From Bacteroidaceae bacterium (GTDB lineage Bacteria; Bacteroidota; Bacteroidia; Bacteroidales; Bacteroidaceae), in NCBI GenBank assembly GCA_024697945.1, contig JAILRU010000097.1:1-44076 (forward strand): 44,076 nt of DNA, read 5' to 3'. Made by a program: the position numbers and the translations under genes. The notes below the pieces were generated by a model, which was not told the DNA's origin, searched no databases, and saw nothing but the letters and a program-made list of their open reading frames with translations. The first letter of the stretch is position 1. Each line of letters begins with the position of its first letter. This document shows, piece after piece, positions 16,249 through 26,531 of this stretch.

Positions 16249-19200
16249 TTACTTCAGCATCTTCTTGCTGCCTACGATGTTGATACCCTTCTGCATCTTG
16301 CTCAGACGCTGGCCGGCAACATTGTAGATAGGAGCATTCTCGCCTGCGAACTCTACGCTTTCAATGCCTGTTGGATCTTCATCTGCGAAGGGATAAAATT
16401 CCTTGACACCTGTTTCGCCAAATACCATGTAGCCCTTACCGGCTGCGATGGTGGTACCTGCGATTGCCTTGTGGAAGCCAACCTTATCATCTTTCTCAGC
16501 GAGGATGTACTGGGAACCGTTGGTAACAACGTCGGCAGTAGCAGCGATGAGTTCGTTTGTAGCTCCGAGAACTGCATCGGTAGTCTTAGGAACTGTGTAA
16601 GTGCCTTCCTCAGCCTTCACAACAACAGCTGTGCCGGCAGGAACTGTGGTAACAGGAGCGAGTTGAACATAAGTTCCATCGAATGTGGCAGCATTTGCTA
16701 CTACGTCAGCACCTGTGAAGTCGATGTCGCAAGGAGCAACGAGTGTAGCATACTTAGCGTCTGTAACCTCGAAGGTAGCACCAAGCGTTGCGTAGAGACC
16801 GAAGTCGCAGTATGCACCGCCAAAGTTCTGCTCAATATAGACAGCCAGAACGTTGTTACCTGCAACGAGATCAGCAGGAGCAATTTCAACTGTTCTAAAG
16901 TCGTTTTCACCGCCTGTCCAGTTGAACTCATTCCATACCTTATTGCCATTGATGAATACAGCGCAGTCGTCATCGTGAGTAATCTTCAAAATCAACTTGG
17001 AGAACTCAGCAGGATTCTCAACGTAGAAGTTACGACGGAACCAGAAGGTGTTGTAGTCATTGACCCAGCGTGTGTGGTAAGGACCAAATGAGCCAAGAGG
17101 CATCATCAGCTCGTCCCATGCGGAGTCGTCGAAGTCTGCATTAGCCCAGCCTTCTTCAATGTCAACGTATTCAGCATCGGTTACGCCATCTGCATAGCGG
17201 AACTTAGCATAGTAAGGTGTGTTGTCGTCTCCACGTGTTGGCAGAAGCGTAACCTCAGAAGCCTTAGCGCTGCAGACTGTGCAGACACCGTTAGCGTACT
17301 CATGTGGAAGAGCGAAGGTTGGCTTGGCTAGCAGAGCGTGACAGTCGTCGCATTCGTAAACCACCTTACCCTCCTTAGTGCAAGTCGCTTCAACTTTCAG
17401 TTCTTCGTTTTCGGCATAGTTGTGTGGTTGAGCATTGATCCAGAATTCAGCCACCTGGAAGCCATCAGCAAGCTGAGTAGCAGAGAACTTGAAGAACTTG
17501 TAGGTCTCAGTGCCATTAACGGAGAATTCAAACTCTTCCTTGTTCTTAGCCTGGAGTTTGTAGCTCTTTACTTGTTCGTCAATGAGTGTCCAATTCTGGT
17601 TGTCGTTAGAACCTTCGAGCTTCCAGCTTACAGGATTGCGGCTGGGATAGTTGTAGGTGTCACCACCAGTTACAATAGAGTACTGCTGAACAGCAACGGG
17701 CTCGCTGGCAATCATGATTGCCCAGGCATCGCCTGTACCTGAGCAACCGAACTTGGTGTTGGCATCGTTGTCCACTAAGTTGGCAACAGGAGAGTCGCCC
17801 CAACCATTACCACCAGTAACGATTGCATAACCTACGTTGTTAGCATCTATGCGCTTGTAGTTAGGCTCAGCAACGGTCAGCTCATAGCTTGCTGTCCACT
17901 CTTCATAGGTAGAGGTAACGGTAATTGTCACCTTGCCAGCAGCCACACCAGTTACAGTACCGTCGGAGGCAACTGTAGCGATGGTCTCGTCGGAAGATGT
18001 CCAAGAGAACATTGCACTGGGGATGTTCTGGATGTCGGGCAGGAACTGAGCGGTTGTTCCTACAATAACAATACGAGTCTCGTTCGTGAAGGTCATGTAA
18101 GCCTCATCGTCGAGCTTCTTGTAGCCATAGCCGTCGAGTGTGCCCTTTGCAGGCATAACGAATACGCGTGAAGCCTTATCGTAGAAGCCGAATACACCAT
18201 CGTGACGCATTACAGGCTTGAAGTTATAGACAGCTTCGCCTGCTTCGCTGATGTTGCAGTAGTAGAAGCGGCCACGCATTGGGTTATCCCATTCGGGGTT
18301 AGCGAAGAGAGACAGCTGACGTGTGGTAGCGTTGGTTACAGAGTTGCCTGTCTCGTAGGTTTCACCGTTAACAACCAGCTTTGTTACGTCGGCCTGAACC
18401 TCGTAGTCGGTATTGAGGCTGAAGGGAGCGAAGTTGTCGCCTGCGCCAGTTGTACCACCTGTGAAGTAGCCGAAGTGAGCACGGTCGTTACCATTCATGT
18501 AGAGAGAGATACCAGAACCTGCATAGACGTTACGTGCGCTGAAGATACCGCACCAGCCAGTAGATGTGTCATATACCTGGAACTTGGCGTCAATCTGTGT
18601 AGCGGTAACAGGAACGTAAGGCAGCGTGAAAGTGTTCTCGCGAGCCTGACTTGTGGCCTCGATGTACTCCAGAGCGGTGTACTTAACGGGATCTGCCCAG
18701 TCAATCTTGTTGTATGCCTGAGGCAGGACGCGCTTCTCAACATTGATGTTGCCGAAGCTGAATGCGAATGCAGGATCGTGGCTTCCGTCATCACAAACAC
18801 CAAACTGGATGCAGAGGAGTGCATAGGTGTGGTTGGCTGTGAAGGCAGTAGAATAAGCCTGGTTAGTTGTCTCTGTGTTGGGAAGAGCAATGTAACCAAG
18901 TGCTGCATCGGGATTGTTGAATGCATTGTCCGGCATGTTCTCGTTGTCAAGAACGAAGAATGGCAGAACTGTGTAAGAGCTCCAAGAATGCCATGCTGTG
19001 CCAGAGTATACGAAGGATGCACGATAGGTTTCGCCCTTTGTCAGGCCCGTGAGCTTGAACGACAGGGGCTCCCATCCGCCCTGACCTTCGTAGGGGTTGA
19101 GTGTGTTCGTGGTTCCGTCGAATACGTTAACGCCAAATGTGCCATCGTAAGCAGAACCAGGATAGCTCCAGTTGGAGAGGTTCTTGTAGTCGGTGCCGAT

Positions 19201-20574
19201 TTCAGGAACTGCCTTATAAGACATTTCGCCTCTGTCAACCCAGCTACCATTGAAGTACTCGTACTCATGGTTGTTGTAGATGACAATCTTGCCTTCGTAA
19301 GCAGTAATACCTGCCTGTCCAGCCATAGCTTGACCGTCGGCGCTGAGCTCGAACTCGGCACTGTTGGCAGAACCATAGAATGCGCCTGTGAGCTTGTCCT
19401 TCAAACCACCCTTACCTTCGCCGTTAACAGCAGGAACGAGGTCCATAACGAGGGTCTCGCCTTCATAGAGCTGCAGGCCGTAGAGGGTCATGTAGGGGTT
19501 GTAGCAATCGGTTGTTGCGCTGCCACCAGGAACGTCCTTGTTCTGTGCAAAGACATAAAGGGGAGTCTTACAGTCAGCAGTCTTGGGAGAGTCGGTGATT
19601 GTACCGATGAGGGTAGTGCCGTCAGCCTCGAAGATGTCCATCTTGCCTGCAACGGCATCCAGAACGGTGACAATCTTCTCGTTATAGCGCATTGCCTCGG
19701 TGTCGCCAGTCTCACCACCCAGGTTGATGGTAGCGTTGGTTGTGAAGAAGCAGAAACGATCCTTCCATCCATTCTGGTAATAGCCACAACCGTAGGCTGC
19801 CTTCCATGCGCCACCTTCCTCTGCAACCAGAGTGCATATAGCCTTAGAGTTAGCCTTGGGGATGTAGTTCAGATTGATGTAGGCGCCATTGGGGCTCTTG
19901 ATGTACTCAATCTCTGTAACAGCATCGCCAGCCACTTTCAAAGTGTTGACCTCTTCAACGATACCATACTCCTCATACTGGCCATTGCTGTTGAGAGCAT
20001 AGAACTTCAGAGCGGTCTTGTCATACACGTAGGGGTCGTTGCCTGTGTAGCTTGCGAGGTTGTCAACCGGCGTAGCTTCGAAGGGCTCTGTGAAGCCTTC
20101 GGCAGGAATGTCGGGTGTGTAGCCTTCATCTGGTGTGTAGTCCACGACGATTTTCGTCAAGCGGAATGTGCCAGTTGGGGTGAACGTAACGGAAGTGACT
20201 CCGCCCTCAGCGGGTGTCCATGTGCCGCCCTCATAAGAGCCGTTGCTGGCAGATACGTTAGCAGCTTGAGTTGTTGGGTTCGTGGAGATTGTTGCACCAT
20301 CGAGAGAGCCTGCACCAGCGATGTTCACCGTCAAGGTGTAGTTCGTCAGGGTAGTGGTATTGGCAATAGCCAATGTTCCTGTCGTGCCATCCTTTTTAGC
20401 GATGGTGACTGACACATGATAGGGCGAAACCTTCCATGTGTAAGGTACCTCGACATTTGTGTTGCCTCCAGGCAATGTTTCCCTCAGGTCAGCTAAGCTA
20501 AATGTGACCTGATCAGCGAATACCTGACCTAAGCCTAACACAAGCGAAGCGAGAAATAGAAAATGTTTCTTCAT
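16249..20574 (-). CDS. Large secreted multi-domain protein with LamG-like, Ig-like and discoidin modules and sorting tail
   Basis: The 1441-residue protein has a signal peptide (MKKHFLFLASLVLGLGQVFA) and no recognisable catalytic domain. Modules in order: an N-terminal beta region; a LamG-like domain (~220-400, 'EIEYIKSPNGAY'); a galactose-binding-like region (~450-620); a second LamG-like domain (~635-840, 'ALEYIEATSQ'); a bacterial Ig-like domain (~855-905, 'SDETIATVASDGTVTGVAAG'); an F5/8 type C domain (~910-1060, 'WKLEGSNDNQNWTLID'); a Cys-rich segment (~1065-1105, CxxC and 'CTVC'); a galactose-binding-like domain (~1120-1250, 'CAVFINGNKVWNE'); and a tail 'YNVAGQRLSKMQKGINIV'. It is probably a surface adhesin or glycan-binding protein exported by a type IX-like route. 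A long frame on the opposite strand is a composition artefact. Confidence 0.82.
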   Translation of the reverse strand: MKKHFLFLASLVLGLGQVFADQVTFSLADLRETLPGGNTNVEVPYTWKVSPYHVSVTIAKKDGTTGTLAIANTTTLTNYTLTVNIAGAGSLDGATISTNPTTQAANVSASNGSYEGGTWTPAEGGVTSVTFTPTGTFRLTKIVVDYTPDEGYTPDIPAEGFTEPFEATPVDNLASYTGNDPYVYDKTALKFYALNSNGQYEEYGIVEEVNTLKVAGDAVTEIEYIKSPNGAYINLNYIPKANSKAICTLVAEEGGAWKAAYGCGYYQNGWKDRFCFFTTNATINLGGETGDTEAMRYNEKIVTVLDAVAGKMDIFEADGTTLIGTITDSPKTADCKTPLYVFAQNKDVPGGSATTDCYNPYMTLYGLQLYEGETLVMDLVPAVNGEGKGGLKDKLTGAFYGSANSAEFELSADGQAMAGQAGITAYEGKIVIYNNHEYEYFNGSWVDRGEMSYKAVPEIGTDYKNLSNWSYPGSAYDGTFGVNVFDGTTNTLNPYEGQGGWEPLSFKLTGLTKGETYRASFVYSGTAWHSWSSYTVLPFFVLDNENMPDNAFNNPDAALGYIALPNTETTNQAYSTAFTANHTYALLCIQFGVCDDGSHDPAFAFSFGNINVEKRVLPQAYNKIDWADPVKYTALEYIEATSQARENTFTLPYVPVTATQIDAKFQVYDTSTGWCGIFSARNVYAGSGISLYMNGNDRAHFGYFTGGTTGAGDNFAPFSLNTDYEVQADVTKLVVNGETYETGNSVTNATTRQLSLFANPEWDNPMRGRFYYCNISEAGEAVYNFKPVMRHDGVFGFYDKASRVFVMPAKGTLDGYGYKKLDDEAYMTFTNETRIVIVGTTAQFLPDIQNIPSAMFSWTSSDETIATVASDGTVTGVAAGKVTITVTSTYEEWTASYELTVAEPNYKRIDANNVGYAIVTGGNGWGDSPVANLVDNDANTKFGCSGTGDAWAIMIASEPVAVQQYSIVTGGDTYNYPSRNPVSWKLEGSNDNQNWTLIDEQVKSYKLQAKNKEEFEFSVNGTETYKFFKFSATQLADGFQVAEFWINAQPHNYAENEELKVEATCTKEGKVVYECDDCHALLAKPTFALPHEYANGVCTVCSAKASEVTLLPTRGDDNTPYYAKFRYADGVTDAEYVDIEEGWANADFDDSAWDELMMPLGSFGPYHTRWVNDYNTFWFRRNFYVENPAEFSKLILKITHDDDCAVFINGNKVWNEFNWTGGENDFRTVEIAPADLVAGNNVLAVYIEQNFGGAYCDFGLYATLGATFEVTDAKYATLVAPCDIDFTGADVVANAATFDGTYVQLAPVTTVPAGTAVVVKAEEGTYTVPKTTDAVLGATNELIAATADVVTNGSQYILAEKDDKVGFHKAIAGTTIAAGKGYMVFGETGVKEFYPFADEDPTGIESVEFAGENAPIYNVAGQRLSKMQKGINIVGSKKMLK

Positions 20575-20623
20575 ACTTGTTGAATTTAGTTAATAAATAA
20601 GGTTAATTATACGTATTTTGCCC

Positions 20624-20631
20624 CAAAGTTA
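20624..20631 (-). promoter_or_regulatory. -7 promoter box of the mosaic protein gene
   Basis: TAACTTTG on the minus strand, 49 bp before the start codon, fits TAnnTTTG. The -33 region is AT-rich without an exact TTTG. Confidence 0.5.
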
Positions 20632-20713
20632 CACATTATTTTATTATAATGCAAGAAAAACTTTAATAAATTTTGCCTTATTTAGGAAAAAAACCTTAAA
20701 AAAAATGAAAAAG

Positions 20714-20748
20714 CCCCTTCACTGCATCATAAAGAATGTGTGAAGGGG
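20714..20748 (-). terminator. Rho-independent terminator of asd
   Basis: CCCCTTCAC (20714-20722) pairs perfectly with GTGAAGGGG (20740-20748). On the minus strand the stem is followed by CTTTTTCATTTTTTTT, a strong T-rich tract. It lies ~35 bp after the asd stop. Confidence 0.88.
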
Positions 20749-20783
20749 GTTACTAAATGAGAAGAAACGATTCTTCCTTGACT

Positions 20784-21794
20784 CTATTTGATATTTCCTA
20801 CCTCGAGGAGGTATTCGGCAATCTGTACGGCATTGAGGGCCGCACCCTTCTTAATCTGGTCGCTGACGAGCCAGAAAGTAATGCCGTTGGGATTGGCGAG
20901 GTCCTTGCGGACGCGGCCTACAAAGACATCGTCGCAGTTCTCGTGGAAGAGGGGCATAGGGTAGGAGCGAGTGGAGGGATTGTCCTCCAGCTGCAAGCCT
21001 TTGCCTTCACGGACAGCCTGTTGGAACTCCTCGACGCTGACGGGTCGCTCTGTCTCTGCCCAGACGCTTTCGCTATGACAGCGAAGGGAAGGAACACGTA
21101 CACACATCGCACTCACTTCGCAGTCTGTGTGCATAATCTTCTTCGTCTCGTTGTACATCTTCATTTCTTCCTTCGTGTAGCCGTTATCGCAGAAAACGTC
21201 AATCTGTGGAATCACGTTAAAGGCCAGCTGGTAAGCGAACTTCTCGACCGTAGGCTTCTCTCCAGCCAAGACCTGACGATATTGTTCGTAAAGCTCAGCC
21301 ATTGCTGCTGCTCCGGCTCCACTGGCTGCCTGATAGCTGGCAACGTGGACGCGCTTGATGTGGGAGATGTTTTCCAAAGCCTGCAGAGCAACGACCATCA
21401 TGATCGTTGTGCAGTTGGGATTGGCAATGATGCCGCGAGGACGTACAAGTGCGTCTTCGGCATTGCACTCAGGCACGACCAAAGGCACATCCTCGTCCAT
21501 TCGGAAGGCACTCGAGTTGTCGATCATCACAGCTCCGTGCTTTGTGATGGTCTCTGCAAACTCTTTGCTGGTGCCGCCTCCAGCACTGGCGAAGGCAATA
21601 TCCACGCCCTTGAAATCGTCGTTGTGCTGCAGGAGCTTGACTTCAATCTCCTTACCTCGGAAGGTATATTTCCGTCCAGCGCTACGCTGGCTTCCGAATA
21701 ACAGAAGTTCATCAATCGGGAAGTTTCTCTCATCAAGCACTCGCAGGAATTCCTGCCCTACGGCACCACTGGCGCCTACTATTGCTACCTTCAT
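20784..21794 (-). CDS. asd: Aspartate-semialdehyde dehydrogenase
   Basis: Asd reduces aspartyl phosphate to aspartate semialdehyde, the branch point to lysine/diaminopimelate, threonine and methionine. The 336 residues fit the family. The NADP loop is '[18 protein letters not shown]', the active-site cysteine is C128 in 'NPNCTT', and '[11 protein letters not shown]' and the histidine region '[10 protein letters not shown]' are conserved. It stands alone between a promoter box ~53 bp upstream and a terminator. Its pathway partner metA lies 13 kb away in the same window. Confidence 0.97.
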   Translation of the reverse strand: MKVAIVGASGAVGQEFLRVLDERNFPIDELLLFGSQRSAGRKYTFRGKEIEVKLLQHNDDFKGVDIAFASAGGGTSKEFAETITKHGAVMIDNSSAFRMDEDVPLVVPECNAEDALVRPRGIIANPNCTTIMMVVALQALENISHIKRVHVASYQAASGAGAAAMAELYEQYRQVLAGEKPTVEKFAYQLAFNVIPQIDVFCDNGYTKEEMKMYNETKKIMHTDCEVSAMCVRVPSLRCHSESVWAETERPVSVEEFQQAVREGKGLQLEDNPSTRSYPMPLFHENCDDVFVGRVRKDLANPNGITFWLVSDQIKKGAALNAVQIAEYLLEVGNIK

Positions 21795-21846
21795 CTTATG
21801 GAATTCAAAATTTATAAATTCTAAAATTCAAAATCGAATGTGATTG

Positions 21847-21854
21847 CAAAGGTA
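21847..21854 (-). promoter_or_regulatory. -7 promoter box of asd
   Basis: TACCTTTG on the minus strand exactly fits TAnnTTTG, 53 bp before the start codon. No exact TTTG is found 19-21 bp upstream. The leader between box and gene contains an AATTCAAAATT-type simple repeat (21798-21835). Confidence 0.55.
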
Positions 21855-21913
21855 CGGAAAAAGATTGGTAATTAGGGATTAAAGAAAAAAGTTTTTTCTT
21901 GATGAAGTACTTT

Positions 21914-21929
21914 TTTGACAAATGTCAAA
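21914..21929. promoter_or_regulatory. Perfect short palindrome, possible operator
   Basis: TTTGACAAATGTCAAA has 7-bp arms around AA. It lies ~60 bp upstream of the asd -7 box, at the edge of the periodic array, and could be a dimeric regulator site. No regulator is identified. Confidence 0.35.
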
Positions 21930-21930
21930 G

Positions 21931-22218
21931 GGAACAAAACATATTAGTATAGGAACAAAACTTTTTTTATACCCGTAGCAAAAATATCTCCTCCTAAGGG
22001 AAAACTTTCTTTCGAGCTTTGAAAATATATTATAAAGCCTTGAAAATATATTATCCAACCCTGAAAATAAATTCTCAAACTTGGAAAATAACTTTTGTCT
22101 TAGTAGTAAATCTTTTTAATTCCCATTGCAAATATTTTTAATCCCCGTAGTAATTATTTTCAGAACCTGTGGTAGAATAATTGTGTGGAAATAAATATAA
22201 AAAGTTATGCAGGAAAAA
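21931..22218. repeat. Gene-free AT-rich array with A-tracts every ~21-22 bp
   Basis: The 477-bp gap 21795-22271 holds no gene. Inside it A-runs begin at 21936, 21957, 21980, 22001, 22022, 22043, 22064, 22085, 22108 and 22130, steps of 21-23 bp. The clearest units are GGAACAAAAC at 21931 and 21952, and TTGAAAATATATTAT at 22019 and 22040 with weaker copies at 22061 and 22082. From 22113 T-runs also recur at 22 bp (22113, 22135, 22157). The unit equals two helical turns, so the A-tracts lie on one face of the helix and should bend the DNA. It lies between divergent asd and the antiporter gene. Confidence 0.7.
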
Positions 22219-22228
22219 CCCAAATAAA

Positions 22229-22260
22229 TTTGGTTTTTCGCTTGCTTAATCGTACCTTTG
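22229..22260 (+). promoter_or_regulatory. Promoter of the antiporter-protease gene
   Basis: TTTG at 22229-22232, a 20-bp spacer and TACCTTTG at 22253-22260 give a full match to the Bacteroidetes promoter. The start codon at 22272 is only 11 bp beyond the -7 box, so the leader must be very short. Confidence 0.75.
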
Positions 22261-22271
22261 CATTTTGAAAC

Positions 22272-25200
22272 ATGAATTCGTCTGCTCTTATAACCGACCC
22301 TACATGGATTTTCTCGGTGGTGCTCGGCATCATCCTGATTGTTCCTTTGTTGTTCCGACAGTTCCGTATGCCGCCGGTCATTGGTCTTATTCTGGCAGGT
22401 GTTCTTGTAGGTCCCTATGGCTTTAACCTCTTGGCACACGACAGCTCCTTCAAGTTGTTTGGGCAGGTGGGCATCTACTATATCATGTTCCTTGCCGGCT
22501 TAGAACTGGAAATGGGAAGTATTGAGCATTACGGCAGCACAGGCCTCCGCTTCGGCATCCTAACCTTCAGCATTCCATTCGTGCTCGGCATAGCATCCAG
22601 CTTGTTTTTGCTCGACTGCAAATTATCTACCAGCATTCTGTTGGCCTGTATCTACGCGAGCCATACCCTCGTTACCTATCCAATCGTAGGTCGATACGGC
22701 CTGAGTCGCCATCGGTTGGTGGTCGTCAGCGTCGTTGCAACGGCTTTTGCTCTCTTTGCAGCCTTGCTCGTGCTTGCTGTCATGGTGGGTAGCAAGGAAT
22801 CCAATGCTCTGTGGATTACTTGGTTGCTGTTTGGTTTGCGTTGTGCAGCTTATGTTGGCTTCGTCATCTTTTTCTTTCCTCGCATCGGACGGTGGTTCCT
22901 GCGTCGTGTTGAGGATAGCGTTATGCAGTATATCTTCATCCTGACGCTTGTCTTCATCAGCGCTTCGTTAGCTAAGATGGTGGGGCTCGAAGGCTTGCTC
23001 GGCGCTTTCCTTGCAGGCTTGATAGTCAACCGTCTCATCCCCAAGACCAGTCCCCTGATGTCGCGTCTGGAGTTTGTCGGCAATGCCCTGTTCATTCCCT
23101 ACTTCCTTATCGGAGTGGGCATGATTATCGACTTTGGCATCCTGGCCCGTCATCCTGAGACGTACTGGCTGGTGTTGGTAATGGTGGTGACGGGCATCTT
23201 ATCCAAGTTGATTGCCTCGGCTATTATGGCCTGGACGATGGGCGAGAACCGACACGGGATGTGGCTCATGTTCGGACTGACCAATGCCCATGCCGCTGGT
23301 GCTTTGGCTATCGTCACCATTGGTACGGCTCAAAACGTACAGCTCATGAACAGCGAAATGTTGAGCGGCACAGTCATGCTGATTCTCATCAGTTGCATCA
23401 TAAGCGGCTTTGCCACCAGTCGTGGAGCGAAGGAGATAGCTCTGAGCGATACCTCCCTCGAAGACAACCGAGGCTCCTATCACGGCAAATGCCTCATCAC
23501 CTATAGCCAGGAAGACAATGTGGATGTGATGACACAACTCGCCATCCTCATCCGCAATCCTTTCATCCCTGATAGTCTGATGGGACTCTGTGTCTCCTAT
23601 GACAATGGAGAAGAGACGACGGCCAACAGTCATCGTCTTGGACGCCTGTTGCTTGAGAAGGCACAGATGATTGCTGCTGCTGCCGATGTGCCTATGGCAA
23701 CGCTCAACCGCATGAGCACAAACATAGCGGGCGGCATCCTGCATACGATGAACGAGTACGACTGTGGTGAGGTCATCTTATGCCTGAACGACCGTACGAA
23801 CGAAGGAACGAAGTCCTCGCTCGGCACCGTTATAGATAATGTAGTGAGCGGCAGCCATCGCGAAGTGATGTTGGTTCGCAACATTATGCCGCCTGGAACA
23901 ATCCGACGTGTGGTTGTCGCTGTCCCACAGAAGGCAGAATATGAGGTCGGCTTCTACAAATGGCTGGAACACATCTGCCGTATTGGCGAAGAGATTGATT
24001 GCCATTTGGAATATCATGCACATCCTGACACCCTACCTTATATAAAAGGATATATGGAACAGAAGCATAGCCACGTTCGCTCGCACTATGTCGAGATGGA
24101 ACAATGGATGCAGTTCCTCGAGCTCAAAGACGATATGAGACTGAACTGCATGCTTGTGGTCGTGATATCAAGGCCAGGCTTTATTTCCTATCAGAATTGT
24201 TTCGAAGAGTTGCCGCCGCTCATTCATCGTAACTTCAGCCATACGAACGTTATGCTCCTCTTCCCTGACCAATGGGGAGAGCCCCAAGAGAGCATCTCCG
24301 TCTTTACGCCAAATGGTACTGCTGTTCAGCGACAGCCGCGCTCTCTTAGCGGCTTGATTCGTCGCTTGTTCTTTACTGCCCGACGCTCGGCAGCAGTTCT
24401 GTTGGTTATGCTGATTCCATTCCTTGCGGCGGCCCAAAGACCTCGATACGACAAGATGTCGCCTATGGTGAGGCTTGCCGCTTTGCAGCAATCCAAAAAT
24501 CAAAATTCTGGGATTCTTAGGAACCAAGGCGCGCTGACAAGGCGCGGAGCAAAATCCAAAGCGCAGGAGCAGAATCCTGATAAAATGCTTGCTCTTATTG
24601 AGAGTAGCGACGAGGACATTCTCAAAGAGCACGGGTGCCGCACCTACGCTCGTTGGGGAAACATTTATGCTGCAACCATACCCAAGTCGGAACTTGCGGC
24701 ACTCTCGCTTTGTCCGGAAGTGACGCGCATAGAATGTGGAAGACTTTCCGAAGCCCTGACAGATACCTCTGCAATTATCACACGTTCAGATGTCCTTCGT
24801 ACTGCTACGCCTTTTCGTTCAGCCTATACAGGCAAGGGCGTTGTCGTCGGAGTGATGGATATTGGCTTCGACTTGACCAATCCCACGTTCTATAGTCGCG
24901 ACCTGGGAACCTATCGCATCCGTTCTTTCTGGGATATGTTGGATTTTGAAGGACAACAGTCAACGGAGAATGGACAACAGACTATGGTCAATGGTATGGA
25001 ACTGCCTTTTGGCGCGGCCTATACTTCCACCCAAGATTTGCTTCGCAAGGCTTGTTCCTCGGACAGCCGTTTGCAGTTTCACGGCACACATACAGCCAGT
25101 ACAGCTGTAGGCAGCGGATATGACTCGCCCTATATCGGTATGGCTCCAGATGCTGATATCTGTCTGGTTTCCAACGCTGTTTCCGATGACAAGGAACTTG

Positions 25201-26531
25201 TGCCGGATTCTCTATGGGATTTCTATGGCCCAGTTGCTGACTTGCTTGGCTTCGAATACATCTTCCGCTATGCTGACAAGGTCAATAAACCTTGTGTTAT
25301 AAGCTTCAGCGAAGGTTCGCACGAAGACCTTTATGGCGAGGCACAGCTTTTCAGCATTGTTCTCGACAGCCTTGTACGCCCAGGACGACTCATCTGTGCT
25401 GCAGCAGGCAACCAAAGTATCTGGGGCACTTATATGCGAAAACCTGTCGGCAGGGAGCGTATCGCCTCCCTCATCTTGCCAACGGGTAATACTACCTACA
25501 TGATGCTTCGCAGTCGTGGTGACTTCATGGTCCGCCTTGATTTCATGAAATCCCCTTCTGAGACTCACCTCAGTTATGAAATGCCTTTGGGCGACATCCT
25601 TGCCACAGAGGATAGCTTGCTCATCGATACGATTACTGCAGGTGACCTTACATTTGAACTCCAGTTCGGCTGTTATCCAAGCTGTTATGACGATAGCCAG
25701 TTGGCGACCGATGTTGTGATAAGGAAGATAGGCAAGGGCATCCTGACCACAATAGAAATGGGAATTGGTGTCTATGGAGCAGAATCGGAGGTTGAAATGT
25801 TTCAGGAGATTGGATGGCTCACGTCGAAGCCGGAATATCCTGACTATCAAGATGCCGAATCCACACACAACATCCACTTCCCAGGCTCCGACCCAAGTGT
25901 CATTTGCGTCGGCGCTACATCCTATAGGACAGGATTCATGAATTGTGACGGCGTTTGGATGGACTACGACAGAGGCCGTGGTGGTGAGGTCGCAAACTAT
26001 AGCAGCAGAGGTCCTACGCTATCTGGAAGCATCAAGCCCGATGTGATGGCTCCAGGTACGTGTGTTGTGGCTGGCTTCAACAGTTATTACACAGAAATGA
26101 ATCCTGACGACTATATGCTGGATTATGATGTCGACCGATATACCTTCAAAGGACGAGACTATTCCTGGTCTTCACAGAGAGGAACCAGTATGGCGTGTCC
26201 CATCGTGGCAGGTATTATCGCCCAGTGGATGGAGGCTGTGCCGACATTGACCCGCGAACAGGTTATCGAGGTTTTCGAGGCTACGTGCACTCACCATGAC
26301 CCCTCCCTCACATATCCTAACAACGACTACGGCTACGGCGAGATAGATGCTGAGGCAGGACTAAACTACCTGATGTCTCATTACGATGGAATCGAGATTA
26401 TTCAGAATCCAGATGAAGAAAACGTAAATTGTAAATGGCTAAATGATAAATGTTATAATCTTTCGGGTCAACGTTTAAGCAAACCTCAGAAGGGCATTAA
26501 TATAATCAACGGAAAGAAAGTATTAAGATGA
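22272..26531 (+). CDS. Kef/CPA2-type cation:proton antiporter fused in frame to a subtilisin-like protease
   Basis: One frame of 1419 codons holds two complete proteins. Residues 1-~400 are a CPA2 antiporter with about 12 membrane segments ('[14 protein letters not shown]', '[11 protein letters not shown]'). Residues ~410-690 are a cytoplasmic region like the universal-stress domains that follow such antiporters. At 695-722 lies a typical signal sequence ([20 protein letters not shown], then PFLAAAQ). Then comes an S8 protease with catalytic D863 (VMDIGFD), H937 (FHGTHTA) and S1306 (RGTSMACP), and a sorting tail '[17 protein letters not shown]'. If translated whole, the extra hydrophobic segment would put the protease in the periplasm. 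Alternatively translation restarts at TTG 24354 (codon 695), yielding separate proteins. No stop separates them in this sequence. lolD overlaps the end by 4 bp. Confidence 0.8.
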   Translation: MNSSALITDPTWIFSVVLGIILIVPLLFRQFRMPPVIGLILAGVLVGPYGFNLLAHDSSFKLFGQVGIYYIMFLAGLELEMGSIEHYGSTGLRFGILTFSIPFVLGIASSLFLLDCKLSTSILLACIYASHTLVTYPIVGRYGLSRHRLVVVSVVATAFALFAALLVLAVMVGSKESNALWITWLLFGLRCAAYVGFVIFFFPRIGRWFLRRVEDSVMQYIFILTLVFISASLAKMVGLEGLLGAFLAGLIVNRLIPKTSPLMSRLEFVGNALFIPYFLIGVGMIIDFGILARHPETYWLVLVMVVTGILSKLIASAIMAWTMGENRHGMWLMFGLTNAHAAGALAIVTIGTAQNVQLMNSEMLSGTVMLILISCIISGFATSRGAKEIALSDTSLEDNRGSYHGKCLITYSQEDNVDVMTQLAILIRNPFIPDSLMGLCVSYDNGEETTANSHRLGRLLLEKAQMIAAAADVPMATLNRMSTNIAGGILHTMNEYDCGEVILCLNDRTNEGTKSSLGTVIDNVVSGSHREVMLVRNIMPPGTIRRVVVAVPQKAEYEVGFYKWLEHICRIGEEIDCHLEYHAHPDTLPYIKGYMEQKHSHVRSHYVEMEQWMQFLELKDDMRLNCMLVVVISRPGFISYQNCFEELPPLIHRNFSHTNVMLLFPDQWGEPQESISVFTPNGTAVQRQPRSLSGLIRRLFFTARRSAAVLLVMLIPFLAAAQRPRYDKMSPMVRLAALQQSKNQNSGILRNQGALTRRGAKSKAQEQNPDKMLALIESSDEDILKEHGCRTYARWGNIYAATIPKSELAALSLCPEVTRIECGRLSEALTDTSAIITRSDVLRTATPFRSAYTGKGVVVGVMDIGFDLTNPTFYSRDLGTYRIRSFWDMLDFEGQQSTENGQQTMVNGMELPFGAAYTSTQDLLRKACSSDSRLQFHGTHTASTAVGSGYDSPYIGMAPDADICLVSNAVSDDKELVPDSLWDFYGPVADLLGFEYIFRYADKVNKPCVISFSEGSHEDLYGEAQLFSIVLDSLVRPGRLICAAAGNQSIWGTYMRKPVGRERIASLILPTGNTTYMMLRSRGDFMVRLDFMKSPSETHLSYEMPLGDILATEDSLLIDTITAGDLTFELQFGCYPSCYDDSQLATDVVIRKIGKGILTTIEMGIGVYGAESEVEMFQEIGWLTSKPEYPDYQDAESTHNIHFPGSDPSVICVGATSYRTGFMNCDGVWMDYDRGRGGEVANYSSRGPTLSGSIKPDVMAPGTCVVAGFNSYYTEMNPDDYMLDYDVDRYTFKGRDYSWSSQRGTSMACPIVAGIIAQWMEAVPTLTREQVIEVFEATCTHHDPSLTYPNNDYGYGEIDAEAGLNYLMSHYDGIEIIQNPDEENVNCKWLNDKCYNLSGQRLSKPQKGINIINGKKVLR

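Noticed and set aside
18202..20412. A 736-codon open frame on the plus strand inside the mosaic protein gene
   Set aside because: Its product is Val/Cys-rich without a signal, domain or promoter. The minus-strand gene has a signal peptide, modules and sorting tail, so the frame is open only through codon bias.
21931..22218. Possible CRISPR array
   Set aside because: Units are 21-22 bp, degenerate and contiguous, with no conserved repeat separated by unique spacers and no cas genes nearby.
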